Positions 1-9,507 of a stretch of 38,790 bases of DNA are shown here, piece after piece. Numbering within the stretch: the stretch's first letter is position 1; every line of letters starts with the position of its first letter. Both the position numbers and the translations under genes were made by a program. The notes beneath the pieces were generated by a model, which ran no database searches, was not told the DNA's origin, and was given only the letters and a program-made list of their open reading frames with translations. The DNA comes from Burkholderiales bacterium. GTDB lineage: Bacteria; Pseudomonadota; Gammaproteobacteria; Burkholderiales; Usitatibacteraceae. Location of the stretch: positions 1 through 38,790 of the forward strand of contig JAHCLE010000012.1 of assembly GCA_026125445.1 (NCBI GenBank). The letters are read 5' to 3'.

Positions 1-890
1 TGCGGGTCCGGCTCCACGCGCTGCAGGTAGCGGCGAAGCTCGTGCGCGGCCTCCGCCGCGTGCGCCGCCGCGCTCTCCAGGTCGCGCTGCACCTGGGCGA
101 GCCCGGGGTCGACCTCGGCCGCCTGCGCCAGGCGCGAGGCCGCGCCGGCGATGAGGCCGGTGGCGCTGGGCTCGCCCTCGTCGGCGGCCTCGAGCGCGGC
201 CCGGCAATGGGCGATGAGCTCCTGCGCGTGCGCCAGGCGACGGTGCTCGGCCGTCTCCTCCGCCCAGCCCTCGGGCGTGAAGGCGAGCGCCTCGAGGTCG
301 CGGATCTCCTCGCGCAGGAACTCGCGCTCGCGCTCGCTCGACTCCCGCGCGCGCTCCCGGGCCGCGCGCGCCTCGGCGGCGCGCCGCCACTCGCCGTGCC
401 GCGAGGCCACCTCGCGCGCGCCGTCCTCGGCGCCGGCGAAGGCGTCGAGCAGTCGCCGCTGGTAGTCGCGCTGCGCGAGCCACTGGTGCTCGTGCTGGCC
501 GTGGATGTCGACCAGGAGCTCGCCCAGCTCGCGCAGCTGCGAGGCGGTGGCCGGCCGGCCGTTCACGAACCCTCGCGAGCGACCTGCGCGGTCGATCGTG
601 CGGCGCACGAGGCAGGCCTCGGCGCCGGGCTCCTCCAGGTCGTTGGCCGCGAGCCAGGCGCGCGCGGCCGGGCTCGCGCCCACGTCGAATTCCGCCGCGA
701 TGTCGGCGCGGGAGGCGCCCGCCCGGATCACGGCCGGGTCGGCGCGACTGCCCAGGACGAGGCCCAGGGCGTCGACCAGGATCGACTTTCCCGCGCCCGT
801 CTCGCCGGTGAGCGCCGTGAACCCCGCGGCGAGCTCGAGCTCGAGCGATTCCACGATCACGAAGTCGCGAAGCGCGAGGGCCCTGAGCAT
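1..890 (-). CDS. recN: DNA repair protein RecN (3' part cut by window edge)
   Basis: RecN is an SMC-like ATPase that acts early in recombinational repair of double-strand breaks in the cytoplasm. Read leftward from the ATG at 890, the frame stays open to the left edge (about 296 codons of an expected 550). The N-terminus begins MLRALALRDFVIVESLELEL and carries a Walker A motif GETGAGKS at residues 29-36, followed by a RecN-type FVNGRPATASQLRELGELLVDIHGQHEHQ segment in two pieces (around residues 105-135) and then a charged, Ala/Glu/Arg-rich coiled-coil arm. The signature and Walker B parts lie beyond the window. It starts 16 bases after the nadK stop, so the two are probably cotranscribed, an arrangement common in betaproteobacteria. 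Identification is firm. Confidence 0.95.
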   Translation of the reverse strand, partial: MLRALALRDFVIVESLELELAAGFTALTGETGAGKSILVDALGLVLGSRADPAVIRAGASRADIAAEFDVGASPAARAWLAANDLEEPGAEACLVRRTIDRAGRSRGFVNGRPATASQLRELGELLVDIHGQHEHQWLAQRDYQRRLLDAFAGAEDGAREVASRHGEWRRAAEARAARERARESSEREREFLREEIRDLEALAFTPEGWAEETAEHRRLAHAQELIAHCRAALEAADEGEPSATGLIAGAASRLAQAAEVDPGLAQVQRDLESAAAHAAEAAHELRRYLQRVEPDP

Positions 891-906
891 GGGATGGGCC
901 GGCGCC

Positions 907-1782
907 TCAGGAATTGCGCTCGTTCCAGCGCAGCTTGTCGCGCAGCATCGAGAAGTAGCGGTAGCCGCGCGGGTGCAGCAGGATCGCGGGCCTGGCCGCC
1001 GCGGCGATTCCCACGACGTCGTTCGCCTCGAGGTCCACGTGAGACTGCACGTCGAAGTTGGCGCGCGCCCCCGGGCCCCGCACCAGGACGATGTCGATGC
1101 GCGAGGTGCTCTGGATGGCCACCGGGCGGTTGGAGAGCGTGTGCGGCGAGATGGGCACCAGCGCGACCGCCGAGAGCCCCGGGTGCAGGATGGGCCCGCC
1201 CGCGGAGAGCGCATAGGCGGTGGATCCCGTCGGTGTCGCGGCGATGATGCCGTCGGCGCGCAGGCTGTAGATGAACTCGCCGTCCACGTGCACGGCGAAC
1301 TCGATCATGCTCCCGGTGCCCGCCCGGCTCACCACCACGTCGTTCATCGCGTGCGTGGCGAAGACCTCGCGACCGGCCCGCAGCACGCGGGCGGCGAGCA
1401 TGAGCCGCTCCTCCGCGACGAAGTCGCCCTCGAGCACGGCCGAGAGGGTCTCGGCGACGCGGTCGGCGGGGATGTCGGTGAGGAAGCCCAGCCGGCCCAG
1501 GTTCACGCCGATGAGCGGCACGCCGTGGGCAGCCATCAGGCGGGCGCAGGAAAGGAGCGTGCCGTCGCCGCCCACCACCACCGCGAGGTCGGCGCGCCCC
1601 GGCAGCTCGGAGAGCGGCAGCGCCTCGTCGGGCGGGACGCGGGAGGCCTCCGCGGTGCGGGTGTCCATGAGCACCGCGGCGCGGTGCGCGCGCAGCACCG
1701 CGACGACCTGGTCGAGCTTCTCGGGCAGGACCGGGGCGTCGCTCTTTCCGACGATCGCCACGGTCTTGAAGGGGGGGAGCAT
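907..1782 (-). CDS. nadK: NAD kinase
   Basis: Phosphorylates NAD to NADP using ATP or polyphosphate in the cytoplasm. The 291-residue protein has the family motif GGDGTLL at residues 71-77, followed by VNLGRLGFLTDIP, then NDVVVSR and the ADGIIAATPTGSTAY substrate-binding segment, all in the expected order. The frame extends three codons further upstream to a TTG at 1791, but the ATG at 1782 gives the usual N-terminus (MLPPFKTVAIVGK) and the putative promoter -10 element covers the TTG, so I chose the ATG. It is followed by recN after 16 bases and is divergent from hrcA. Length and motifs are normal for the family. Confidence 0.95.
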   Translation of the reverse strand: MLPPFKTVAIVGKSDAPVLPEKLDQVVAVLRAHRAAVLMDTRTAEASRVPPDEALPLSELPGRADLAVVVGGDGTLLSCARLMAAHGVPLIGVNLGRLGFLTDIPADRVAETLSAVLEGDFVAEERLMLAARVLRAGREVFATHAMNDVVVSRAGTGSMIEFAVHVDGEFIYSLRADGIIAATPTGSTAYALSAGGPILHPGLSAVALVPISPHTLSNRPVAIQSTSRIDIVLVRGPGARANFDVQSHVDLEANDVVGIAAAARPAILLHPRGYRYFSMLRDKLRWNERNS

Positions 1783-1790
1783 GGGCCCCA

Positions 1791-1818
1791 ATTAGATCAC
1801 AGCGCCGGCGCGGGACAA
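1791..1818 (-). promoter_or_regulatory. Putative sigma-70 promoter of nadK-recN
   Basis: On the minus strand a TTGTCC (1813-1818) and a TCTAAT (1791-1796, five of six consensus bases) are separated by 16 bases. Transcription should start near 1783-1785, which is 1-3 bases before the chosen ATG at 1782, so the message would be almost leaderless. Seen by eye only. Confidence 0.5.
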
Positions 1819-1854
1819 AGGAGAACCCCGGGCTACGCGGAGGACGATTTTTCG

Positions 1855-1860
1855 TACAAT
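1855..1860 (+). promoter_or_regulatory. Putative -10 element of hrcA
   Basis: TACAAT (five of six consensus bases) lies seven bases before the ATG at 1868. No convincing -35 is visible 16-18 bases upstream. If used, transcription would start at about 1866-1868, i.e. at or next to the start codon. The element also overlaps the alternative ATG at 1859, which argues against that start. Confidence 0.4.
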
Positions 1861-1867
1861 GGCACGC

Positions 1868-2884
1868 ATGCTGAACGACCGGGCGCAGGCCCTGCTCAAG
1901 ATCCTCGTCGAGCGCTACATCGCCGACGGCCAGCCCGTCGGCTCGCGGGCCCTGGCGCGCGCCTCCAGCCTCGAGCTATCTCCGGCCACGATCCGCAACG
2001 TGATGGCCGACCTCGAGGAAATGGGCTTCGTCGCGAGCCCCCACACCTCGGCCGGCCGCGTGCCCACCCCCAAGGGCTACCGATTCTTCGTCGACACGCT
2101 CCTCACGGTCCGCCCCCTGGAGGAGGTCGAGCGCGCCCAGATCGAGGGCAGCCTCCTCCCGGACGACCCGCACCGGGTGGTCGCGGCCGCCTCGCAGCTG
2201 CTCTCCGACCTCACGCACTTCGCCGGCGTGGTGGTCTCGCCGCGCCGGCGCGCCGCGCTTCGCCACGTGGAGTTCTTCCACCTGTCGGAGAAGCGCGTGC
2301 TGCTCATCATCGTGGCCTCCGACGGCGAGGTTCAGAACCGCGTCCTCGTCACCGACCGGCCCTACACCCCGGCGCAGCTCGTGGAGGCCGCCAACGCCAT
2401 CAACCAGAACTACGCCGGGATGGACTTCGCCACCATCGCGGGCCGCCTGCGCGGGGAGCTCCTCGACCTGCACCGCGACATCTCCCAGCTCATGCGCGCG
2501 GCCATCGAGACGGGCGGCGAGGCCCTGCGCCAGCCCGCCGACGGCGTGGTGATCTCCGGCGAGAGGAACCTCCTCGACGTGGACGACCTCTCCTCGGACC
2601 GCGCGCGGCTGCGCAAGCTCTTCGACCTCTTCGAGAGGAAGGCCCAGCTCCTGGGCCTGCTCGACGAGAGCGAGCGCGCCGAGGGCGTGAAGATCTTCAT
2701 CGGCGGCGACTCGCAGCTCGTGCCGCTCGACGAGTGCTCGATCGTGACCGCGCCCTACGAGGTCGACGGCCGCGTCGTGGGCACCGTCGGGGTGATCGGC
2801 CCCACCCGCATGGCCTACGAGCGCGTCATCCCCATCGTGGACGTGACGGCGAAGCTCATCTCCTCCGCCCTGTCCCAGCACTGA
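1868..2884 (+). CDS. hrcA: Heat-inducible transcription repressor HrcA
   Basis: HrcA represses chaperone genes by binding the CIRCE inverted repeat and is kept active by GroE. The protein (338 residues from this start) opens with [27 protein letters not shown], the standard winged-helix N-terminus (quoted here as two adjoining parts: [18 protein letters not shown] and ADGQPVGSR), then [18 protein letters not shown] and the [18 protein letters not shown] segment typical of HrcA. The C-terminus holds the expected [18 protein letters not shown] motif. An ATG three codons earlier (1859) is possible; it has GGAGGA 14 bases upstream but overlaps a likely -10. The stop is directly followed by the hemH ATG. 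I saw no CIRCE element in this window, so its targets (probably groESL) are elsewhere. Confidence 0.95.
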   Translation: MLNDRAQALLKILVERYIADGQPVGSRALARASSLELSPATIRNVMADLEEMGFVASPHTSAGRVPTPKGYRFFVDTLLTVRPLEEVERAQIEGSLLPDDPHRVVAAASQLLSDLTHFAGVVVSPRRRAALRHVEFFHLSEKRVLLIIVASDGEVQNRVLVTDRPYTPAQLVEAANAINQNYAGMDFATIAGRLRGELLDLHRDISQLMRAAIETGGEALRQPADGVVISGERNLLDVDDLSSDRARLRKLFDLFERKAQLLGLLDESERAEGVKIFIGGDSQLVPLDECSIVTAPYEVDGRVVGTVGVIGPTRMAYERVIPIVDVTAKLISSALSQH

Positions 2885-3985
2885 ATGGCCTACCTCCCCG
2901 AACCGCCGTACGCGCACGGCTCGCCGTCGCGCACGGGAATCCTGCTGGTCAACCTCGGCACGCCCGACGAGGCCACCCCCGCGGCCGTGCGCCGCTACCT
3001 CGCCGAGTTCCTCTGGGACCCGCGCGTGGTGGAGATCCCGCGCCTGGCCTGGTGGCCGATCCTGCGCCTGATCCTCCTCACCCGCCCCGCGAAGAGCGCG
3101 GCCAAGTACGCCTCCATCTGGACGAAGGACGGCTCGCCGTTGCGCGTCCACCTCGAGCGCCAGGTCCAGCTCCTGCGCGGCTACCTCGGCGAGCGCGTGA
3201 AGTCCCCGCTCGCGGTCGAGGGCGCGTGCCGCTACGGCAATCCCTCCATCGCCGACGGCCTCGCGCGCCTGAGGTCCAAGGGGTGCGTCCGCATCCTGGT
3301 GCTGCCGCTCTACCCGCAGTACGCCGCGAGCACCACGGGGTCCGCGATGGACGCCGTGGGCGCCGTCCTCTCGCGGATGCGCAACGTCCCGGCCGTGCGC
3401 ACCGTCCGGAACTTCCACGACCACCCCGCCTACGTGAAGGCGATCGCGCGCGCGGTGAACGACTACTGGACGAAGCACGGCCGTCCCGACCGCCTGGTGA
3501 TGAGCTTCCACGGCCTGCCGCGCTTCTCGCTCGACCGCGGCGACCCCTACCACTGCGAGTGCCACAAGAGCGCGCGCCTCGTCGCCACCGAGCTGGGCTG
3601 GAACGACGAGCGCACCGTGGTCACCTTCCAGTCGCGATTCGGCCGCGCCGAGTGGCTCAAGCCCTACACGGCCGATACGCTGGCCGAGCTGGGGGGCAAC
3701 GGCATCGGGCGCGTGGACGTGATCTGCCCCGGCTTCGCCGCCGACTGCCTGGAGACGCTCGAGGAGATCGCGATCGAGGGCCGGCAGTCCTTCCTCGCGG
3801 CGGGCGGCAAGGAGTTCCACTACATCCCGACGACCAACGACTCGCCCGCGTTCATGGCGGCCCTCACGCGTATCGCCCTCGAGAACCTGCACGGCTGGGC
3901 GAGCGCCGAGTGGGACGCGCAGGCCGCGGAGGCCGAGGGCCGTGAAAGCGCCGGGCGCGCCCGCGCCCTCGGCGCCACGAAGTAG
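2885..3985 (+). CDS. hemH: Ferrochelatase
   Basis: Inserts ferrous iron into protoporphyrin IX, the last step of heme synthesis, at the cytoplasmic face of the membrane. The 366-residue protein has [21 protein letters not shown] at the N-terminus (residues about 18-38), the metal-site segment [20 protein letters not shown] near residue 203, and the distal [17 protein letters not shown] segment with the conserved Glu. The start ATG touches the hrcA stop (TGA then ATG with no gap), suggesting translational coupling. A short Ala/Glu/Arg-rich tail follows the conserved domain. The hrcA-hemH pairing is common in betaproteobacteria. Confidence 0.96.
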   Translation: MAYLPEPPYAHGSPSRTGILLVNLGTPDEATPAAVRRYLAEFLWDPRVVEIPRLAWWPILRLILLTRPAKSAAKYASIWTKDGSPLRVHLERQVQLLRGYLGERVKSPLAVEGACRYGNPSIADGLARLRSKGCVRILVLPLYPQYAASTTGSAMDAVGAVLSRMRNVPAVRTVRNFHDHPAYVKAIARAVNDYWTKHGRPDRLVMSFHGLPRFSLDRGDPYHCECHKSARLVATELGWNDERTVVTFQSRFGRAEWLKPYTADTLAELGGNGIGRVDVICPGFAADCLETLEEIAIEGRQSFLAAGGKEFHYIPTTNDSPAFMAALTRIALENLHGWASAEWDAQAAEAEGRESAGRARALGATK

Positions 3986-4000
3986 CGAAGGGACACGGCC

Positions 4001-4351
4001 ATGACGTCGCTCCTCCTGCGGTGGCTCCTCAATGCGCTGGCGCTCCTGGCGGTGGCCTACCTCTACCCCGGCGTGCGCGTGGAGAGCTTCCTCGCCGCCG
4101 CCGTCGCGGCGCTCGCGCTGGGACTGGCCAACGCGCTCATCCGGCCGATCCTCGTCGTGCTCACGCTGCCGGTGACGATCATCACCCTGGGACTCTTCCT
4201 CTTCGTCATCAACGCCGCGCTCTTCTGGTTCGTGGCGCAGGTCGTCAAGGGCTTCTCGGTCGACGGCTTCCTCGCGGCGCTGGTGGGCTCGCTCCTCTAC
4301 AGCCTCGTCACCCTGGTGGTGAGCTGGGTCCTGCCCGGGCGCCGCAAGTAG
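4001..4351 (+). CDS. Small four-helix membrane protein, phage-holin superfamily IV / YvlD-like
   Basis: A 116-residue, very hydrophobic protein with about four predicted membrane helices: residues 4-22, 29-48, 54-78 and 88-110, ending in a basic PGRRK tail that should stay in the cytoplasm. The spacing and the ANALIRPILVVLTLPVTIITLG core match the PF04020 family (often labelled phage holin family protein, but widespread in non-phage chromosomes). The start has an AAGGGA ribosome site 8-13 bases upstream. It sits 15 bases after hemH and before the grpE promoter. Function is unknown; a lytic role is not supported here because no phage genes surround it. Confidence 0.85.
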   Translation: MTSLLLRWLLNALALLAVAYLYPGVRVESFLAAAVAALALGLANALIRPILVVLTLPVTIITLGLFLFVINAALFWFVAQVVKGFSVDGFLAALVGSLLYSLVTLVVSWVLPGRRK

Positions 4352-4428
4352 CGGTCCGAATTTTCCTTCCGGATCAACGACTTTTCCTCCGCCGGCCGGC
4401 GTGCGGCGCGGCCGTGCCCGCCCCGCGC

Positions 4429-4456
4429 CTTGAAATCCCGCCCCATGCCCCCATGT
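4429..4456 (+). promoter_or_regulatory. Sigma-32 heat-shock promoter of grpE
   Basis: CTTGAAA (4429-4435), 13 bases, then CCCCATGT (4449-4456) match the sigma-32 consensus CTTGAAA-N13-CCCCATNT at every defined position. Transcription should start near 4463. The ATG at 4455 lies inside the -10 element, so the real grpE start is the downstream GTG at 4491. Confidence 0.9.
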
Positions 4457-4490
4457 GCCCGCTAAAGGTTTGTTTTTCAGGGAGATTCGC

Positions 4491-5048
4491 GTGACCGATC
4501 CGATTGCCCCCGCGCCCGAGACGGCGCCGGAAACCGCCATCGCGCCGGAAACCCGGCTGATCGAGCTGGAGGCGCGGCTGGCGGAGGCCGAGGCCCGGGC
4601 AGCCCGGCTCAACGAGGATTTCCTGCGCGCGATGGCGGAGACCGAGAACACGCGCCGGCGTGCGGCCGAGGACGTCGCCCGGGCGCACAAGTACGGCATC
4701 GAGTCCTTCGCCTCGTCGCTGCTCGCCGTGCGCGACAGCCTGGAGGCCGCCCTCGCGGTGCCGGCGCCCACGGTGGAGTCCCTTCGCCAGGGCGTGGAGA
4801 TCACCTGCAAGCAGCTCGCCACCGCCTTCGAGAAGGCCGCGCTCTCCCCGATCGACCCGCAGGGCGCGAAGTTCGATCCCCATCGCCACCAGGCCCTGAG
4901 CCAGGTCGACTCCGACCAGGATCCCAACACCGTGGTGGCCGTGGTGCAGAAGGGCTACCTCCTGAACGACCGCGTCATCCGGCCCGCGCTGGTGATGGTG
5001 GCGCGCGAGAAGGCCGCGCCCGCGGCCGAAGCCCCGCCAAGCGCTTGA
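4491..5048 (+). CDS. grpE: Nucleotide exchange factor GrpE
   Basis: GrpE releases ADP from DnaK and acts with DnaJ in the cytoplasmic Hsp70 cycle. The protein has 185 residues from the GTG at 4491, which is preceded by an AGGGAGA ribosome site (4479-4485). The frame opens upstream at ATG 4455, but that codon falls inside the sigma-32 -10 element. After an acidic Ala/Pro/Glu-rich N-terminus comes the long coiled coil (LIELEARLAEAEARAARLNE), the FLRAMAETENTRRRAAEDV motif, and the C-terminal beta domain with FDPHRHQALSQVDSDQDPNT and VVAVVQKGYLLNDRVIRPALV, all typical of GrpE. dnaK follows after 61 bases with its own promoter. Confidence 0.96.
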   Translation: MTDPIAPAPETAPETAIAPETRLIELEARLAEAEARAARLNEDFLRAMAETENTRRRAAEDVARAHKYGIESFASSLLAVRDSLEAALAVPAPTVESLRQGVEITCKQLATAFEKAALSPIDPQGAKFDPHRHQALSQVDSDQDPNTVVAVVQKGYLLNDRVIRPALVMVAREKAAPAAEAPPSA

Positions 5049-5071
5049 AAGATCGCGGAATAACCCCATTT
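5044..5071 (+). promoter_or_regulatory. Second sigma-32 promoter, upstream of dnaK
   Basis: CTTGAAA (5044-5050), 13 bases, CCCCATTT (5064-5071): a second full match to the sigma-32 consensus with the same 13-base spacer as the grpE promoter. The -35 element contains the TGA stop of grpE (5046-5048). Start of transcription is expected near 5078, about 32 bases before the dnaK ATG. Confidence 0.9.
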
Positions 5072-5109
5072 TCCCGGCAGGTTAAGGACAAGCACCGAGG
5101 ACAACGAAC

Positions 5110-7059
<1,950 letters not shown>

Positions 7060-7085
7060 GGGCCGCGAGGCCTCGCGAGGCAACG

Positions 7086-7115
7086 GGGGTGAAGGAGGCG
7101 AGTCTCCTTCACCCC
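7086..7115 (+). promoter_or_regulatory. Strong hairpin between dnaK and dnaJ
   Basis: Perfect 12-bp inverted repeat GGGGTGAAGGAG (7086-7097) and CTCCTTCACCCC (7104-7115) with a 6-base loop. No T-run follows (the next bases are TTCACGC), so it does not look like a full intrinsic terminator. Likely roles are partial termination, RNA processing or 3' protection of the dnaK part of the message, which would lower dnaJ output relative to dnaK. Confidence 0.75.
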
Positions 7116-7142
7116 TTCACGCATTGAGGGACCGGACAGGAA

Positions 7143-8270
7143 ATGGCGACGAAGCGCGACTACTACGAAGTGCTGGGCGTGGACCGCGAGGCCTCGGAGG
7201 AGGAGGTCAAGAAGGCCTATCGCAAGCTCGCCATGAAGTTCCACCCCGACCGCAACCCCAACGACAAGGAGGCGGAGGAGAAATTCAAGGAGGCCAAGGA
7301 GGCCTACGAGATCCTCTCGGAGCCCGACAAGCGCCGCGCCTACGACGCCTACGGGCACGCGGGCGTCAATCCGCAGATGGGCATGGGGGGCATGGGCGGC
7401 GATGCCGGATTCGGCGGCTTCGCGGAGGCCTTCGGCGACATCTTCGGCGACATCTTCGGGGGCGGGCGCGGCCGCTCCGGCGTCTACCGAGGGGCCGACC
7501 TGCGCTACAACCTCGAGATCACGCTCGAGCAGGCGGCGCGCGGCACGGAGACCAAGATCCGCATCCCGGCGATGGAGGAGTGCGACACCTGCCACGGTTC
7601 GGGCGCGAAGCCGGGCACGCAGGCGAGGACGTGCACGACGTGCGGCGGGTCGGGGGCCGTGCGCATGTCGCAGGGCTTCTTCTCCATCCAGCAGACCTGC
7701 CCCACCTGCCACGGCAGCGGCAAGCAGATCACGGACCCCTGCCGCGCCTGCGGCGGCGCCGGGCGGGTCAAGCGCCACAAGACGCTCGCCGTGAAGATCC
7801 CCGCCGGGATCGACGAGGGCGACCGGATCCGCCTCGGGGGCGAGGGCGAGGCCGGCGTGAACGGCGGCCCGCCGGGCGACCTCTACGTGGTCATCCACCT
7901 CAAGGAGCACGCCGTCTTCCAGCGCGACGGCAACGACCTGCACTGCCAGATGCCCGTGAGCTTCACCACCGCCGCCCTGGGCGGCGAGATCGAGATCCCC
8001 ACCCTGGAGGGCCAGGCCAAGGTGAAGGTCGCCGCCGAGACCCAGACCGGCCAGGTGCTGCGCCTGCGGGGCAAGGGCATCAAGGGGGTGCGCTCCTCCC
8101 ACCCCGGCGACCTGCTCTGCGAAATCGTCGTGGAGACGCCGGTGAAGCTCACCGATCGCCAGAAGGAGCTGCTGCGCGAGCTGGAGTCGATCTCGGCCGC
8201 CAACGGCGAGCGCCACAACCCGCGCGCCAAGTCCTTCATGGACAAGGTGCGGGAGTTCTTCGCCGGCTGA
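7143..8270 (+). CDS. dnaJ: Chaperone protein DnaJ (Hsp40)
   Basis: Co-chaperone that delivers substrates to DnaK and stimulates its ATPase. The 375-residue protein has the type I layout: J domain at residues 5-70 with the HPD motif ([10 protein letters not shown]), a Gly/Phe-rich linker ([14 protein letters not shown] and neighbouring repeats), a zinc domain with four CxxCxGxG repeats ([32 protein letters not shown]) and the C-terminal substrate-binding domains with the PGDL and [12 protein letters not shown] segments. An AGGA ribosome site lies five bases before the ATG. It is the last gene of the heat-shock unit. Confidence 0.98.
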   Translation: MATKRDYYEVLGVDREASEEEVKKAYRKLAMKFHPDRNPNDKEAEEKFKEAKEAYEILSEPDKRRAYDAYGHAGVNPQMGMGGMGGDAGFGGFAEAFGDIFGDIFGGGRGRSGVYRGADLRYNLEITLEQAARGTETKIRIPAMEECDTCHGSGAKPGTQARTCTTCGGSGAVRMSQGFFSIQQTCPTCHGSGKQITDPCRACGGAGRVKRHKTLAVKIPAGIDEGDRIRLGGEGEAGVNGGPPGDLYVVIHLKEHAVFQRDGNDLHCQMPVSFTTAALGGEIEIPTLEGQAKVKVAAETQTGQVLRLRGKGIKGVRSSHPGDLLCEIVVETPVKLTDRQKELLRELESISAANGERHNPRAKSFMDKVREFFAG

Positions 8271-8280
8271 CACCCCCCCC

Positions 8281-8311
8281 TTGTCGCGCCGAGGGCCGTC
8301 CGCGCTATGAT
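8281..8311 (+). promoter_or_regulatory. Possible promoter of the binding-protein gene
   Basis: TTGTCG (8281-8286) and TATGAT (8306-8311, five of six consensus bases) separated by 19 bases, which is longer than ideal. A strong GGAGGAG ribosome site follows at 8335-8341, six bases before the ATG at 8348. The -10 is the more reliable half. Confidence 0.4.
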
Positions 8312-8347
8312 GGCGGCTACAACTATTAGTTTTCGGAGGAGAGCATC

Positions 8348-9466
8348 ATGCTTCGCGCAATGACCACGCTCGCCACGCTGGCGCTCGCGCTCGCGGCGCA
8401 CGCCCAGGGCGTCACGGAATCGCAGATCCTGCTGGGCCAGTCCGTTGCCCTGTCGGGTCCCGCGCAGGAGCTGGGAAAGGACATGCAGCTCGGCGCCAGC
8501 CTCTACTTCAACGAGGTGAACGCGCGCGGCGGCGTGAACGGCCGCAAGATCGTGCTGAAGACTCTCGACGACGGCTACGAGCCCCCGCGGGCGGTCGAGA
8601 ACACCAGGAAGTTCATCAACGAGGACCGCGTCTTCGCGCTCTTCGGCTACGTCGGCACGCCCACCTCGGCGGCCGTGCTCCCGCTCTTCACCGAGGCGAA
8701 GGTCCCCTACGTGGGCGCGTTCACCGGCGCGGAGCTCCTGAGGAACCCCTTCAACCGCTACATCTTCAACGTCCGCGCGAGCTACTTCGACGAGACCGAG
8801 GCGATCGTGCAGCACCTCACCGCCATGAGCGTGAACAAGATCGCCGTCTTCTACCAGAACGACGCCTACGGCCAGGCGGGCCTCGCGGGCGTCGAGCGCG
8901 CCCTCAAGAAGCGCAACCTCGAGGTCGCCGCCAAGGCGACGGTCGAGCGCAACACCGTGGACGTCGCCAAGGCGGTGGAGGCGATGCGGAAGGCCGATCC
9001 GCAGGCGATCGTGATGATCAGCGCCTACAAGTCCTGCGCCGCCTTCATCAAGGACATGCTGAAGGCGGGCGCGAGGCCGACCTTCTGGAACGTCTCGTTC
9101 GTGGGCAGCAAGGCGCTCGCCAAGGAGATGGGCACCGACGGCCGCGGCGTGCAGATCTCGCAGGTGGTGCCCTTCCCCTGGGACTCGTCGATCCCCGTCG
9201 TGAAGGAGTACCGTGCGCTCCTCGACAAGGCGAAGGGCGAGCCGGGGTTCGGCACGCTCGAGGGCTACATCGCCGCCAAGGTGATGGTCGAGGGAATCCG
9301 CCGCGCGGGCAAGAACCTCACGCGCGAGAGCTTCATCAAGGCGATGGAGTCGCTGGACCCCTACGACGTGGGCGGCTTCAAGGTGAGCTACGGGCCCGAC
9401 AACCACAACGGCTCGCGCTTCGTCGACCTCACCATCATCTCGAGGGGCGAGAAGTTCGTGCGCTGA
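8348..9466 (+). CDS. Periplasmic branched-chain amino-acid-type ABC substrate-binding protein
   Basis: A 372-residue periplasmic solute-binding protein of the LivK/Peripla_BP_6 type. An N-terminal signal peptide (MLRAMTTLATLALALAAHAQ) is expected to be cut after the AHA/AQ region. The mature part opens with ITESQ-like VTESQILLGQSVALSGPAQ, then LGASLYFNEVNARGGVNGRK and LDDGYEPPRAVENTRKFI, the hallmark order of this family, and closes with a VDLTIISRGEKFV segment. Ligand cannot be read from sequence; relatives bind amino acids, amides, urea or aromatic acids. No permease or ATPase genes are adjacent, so it is an orphan component here. A good intrinsic terminator follows the stop. Confidence 0.9.
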   Translation: MLRAMTTLATLALALAAHAQGVTESQILLGQSVALSGPAQELGKDMQLGASLYFNEVNARGGVNGRKIVLKTLDDGYEPPRAVENTRKFINEDRVFALFGYVGTPTSAAVLPLFTEAKVPYVGAFTGAELLRNPFNRYIFNVRASYFDETEAIVQHLTAMSVNKIAVFYQNDAYGQAGLAGVERALKKRNLEVAAKATVERNTVDVAKAVEAMRKADPQAIVMISAYKSCAAFIKDMLKAGARPTFWNVSFVGSKALAKEMGTDGRGVQISQVVPFPWDSSIPVVKEYRALLDKAKGEPGFGTLEGYIAAKVMVEGIRRAGKNLTRESFIKAMESLDPYDVGGFKVSYGPDNHNGSRFVDLTIISRGEKFVR

Positions 9467-9483
9467 ACGCGCCGCGCGTTCCG

Positions 9484-9507
9484 GGGCCCGCCCGCGCGGG
9501 CCCTTTT
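9484..9507 (+). terminator. Intrinsic terminator after the binding-protein gene
   Basis: 8-bp GC stem GGGCCCGC (9484-9491) / GCGGGCCC (9496-9503) with a 4-base loop, followed by TTTT (9504-9507) on the plus strand. It lies between the convergent binding-protein gene and cysS. No T-run is present in the opposite direction, so it should work for rightward transcription only. Confidence 0.8.

Noticed and set aside
505-3945. A 1146-codon open frame on the plus strand spanning recN, nadK, hrcA and hemH
   Set aside because: It is antisense to recN and nadK and out of frame with hrcA and hemH, with Arg/Ala/Pro-rich low-complexity content. High GC removes stop codons from shadow frames.
4001-4351. 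Holin-like gene as a sign of a prophage
   Set aside because: No other phage gene, integrase or attachment repeat is nearby, and this family is common in ordinary chromosomes next to housekeeping genes.
4441-4446. First CCCCAT after the grpE -35 as the -10 element
   Set aside because: Only six bases from the CTTGAA; the second CCCCATGT has the correct 13-base spacing.
4455-4490. ATG at 4455 as the start of grpE
   Set aside because: It lies within the sigma-32 -10 element CCCCATGT, has no ribosome site, and the GTG at 4491 has a good one.
1976-4930. A 984-codon open frame on the minus strand opposite hrcA-hemH-grpE
   Set aside because: Antisense to four recognisable genes and without any protein-family motif.
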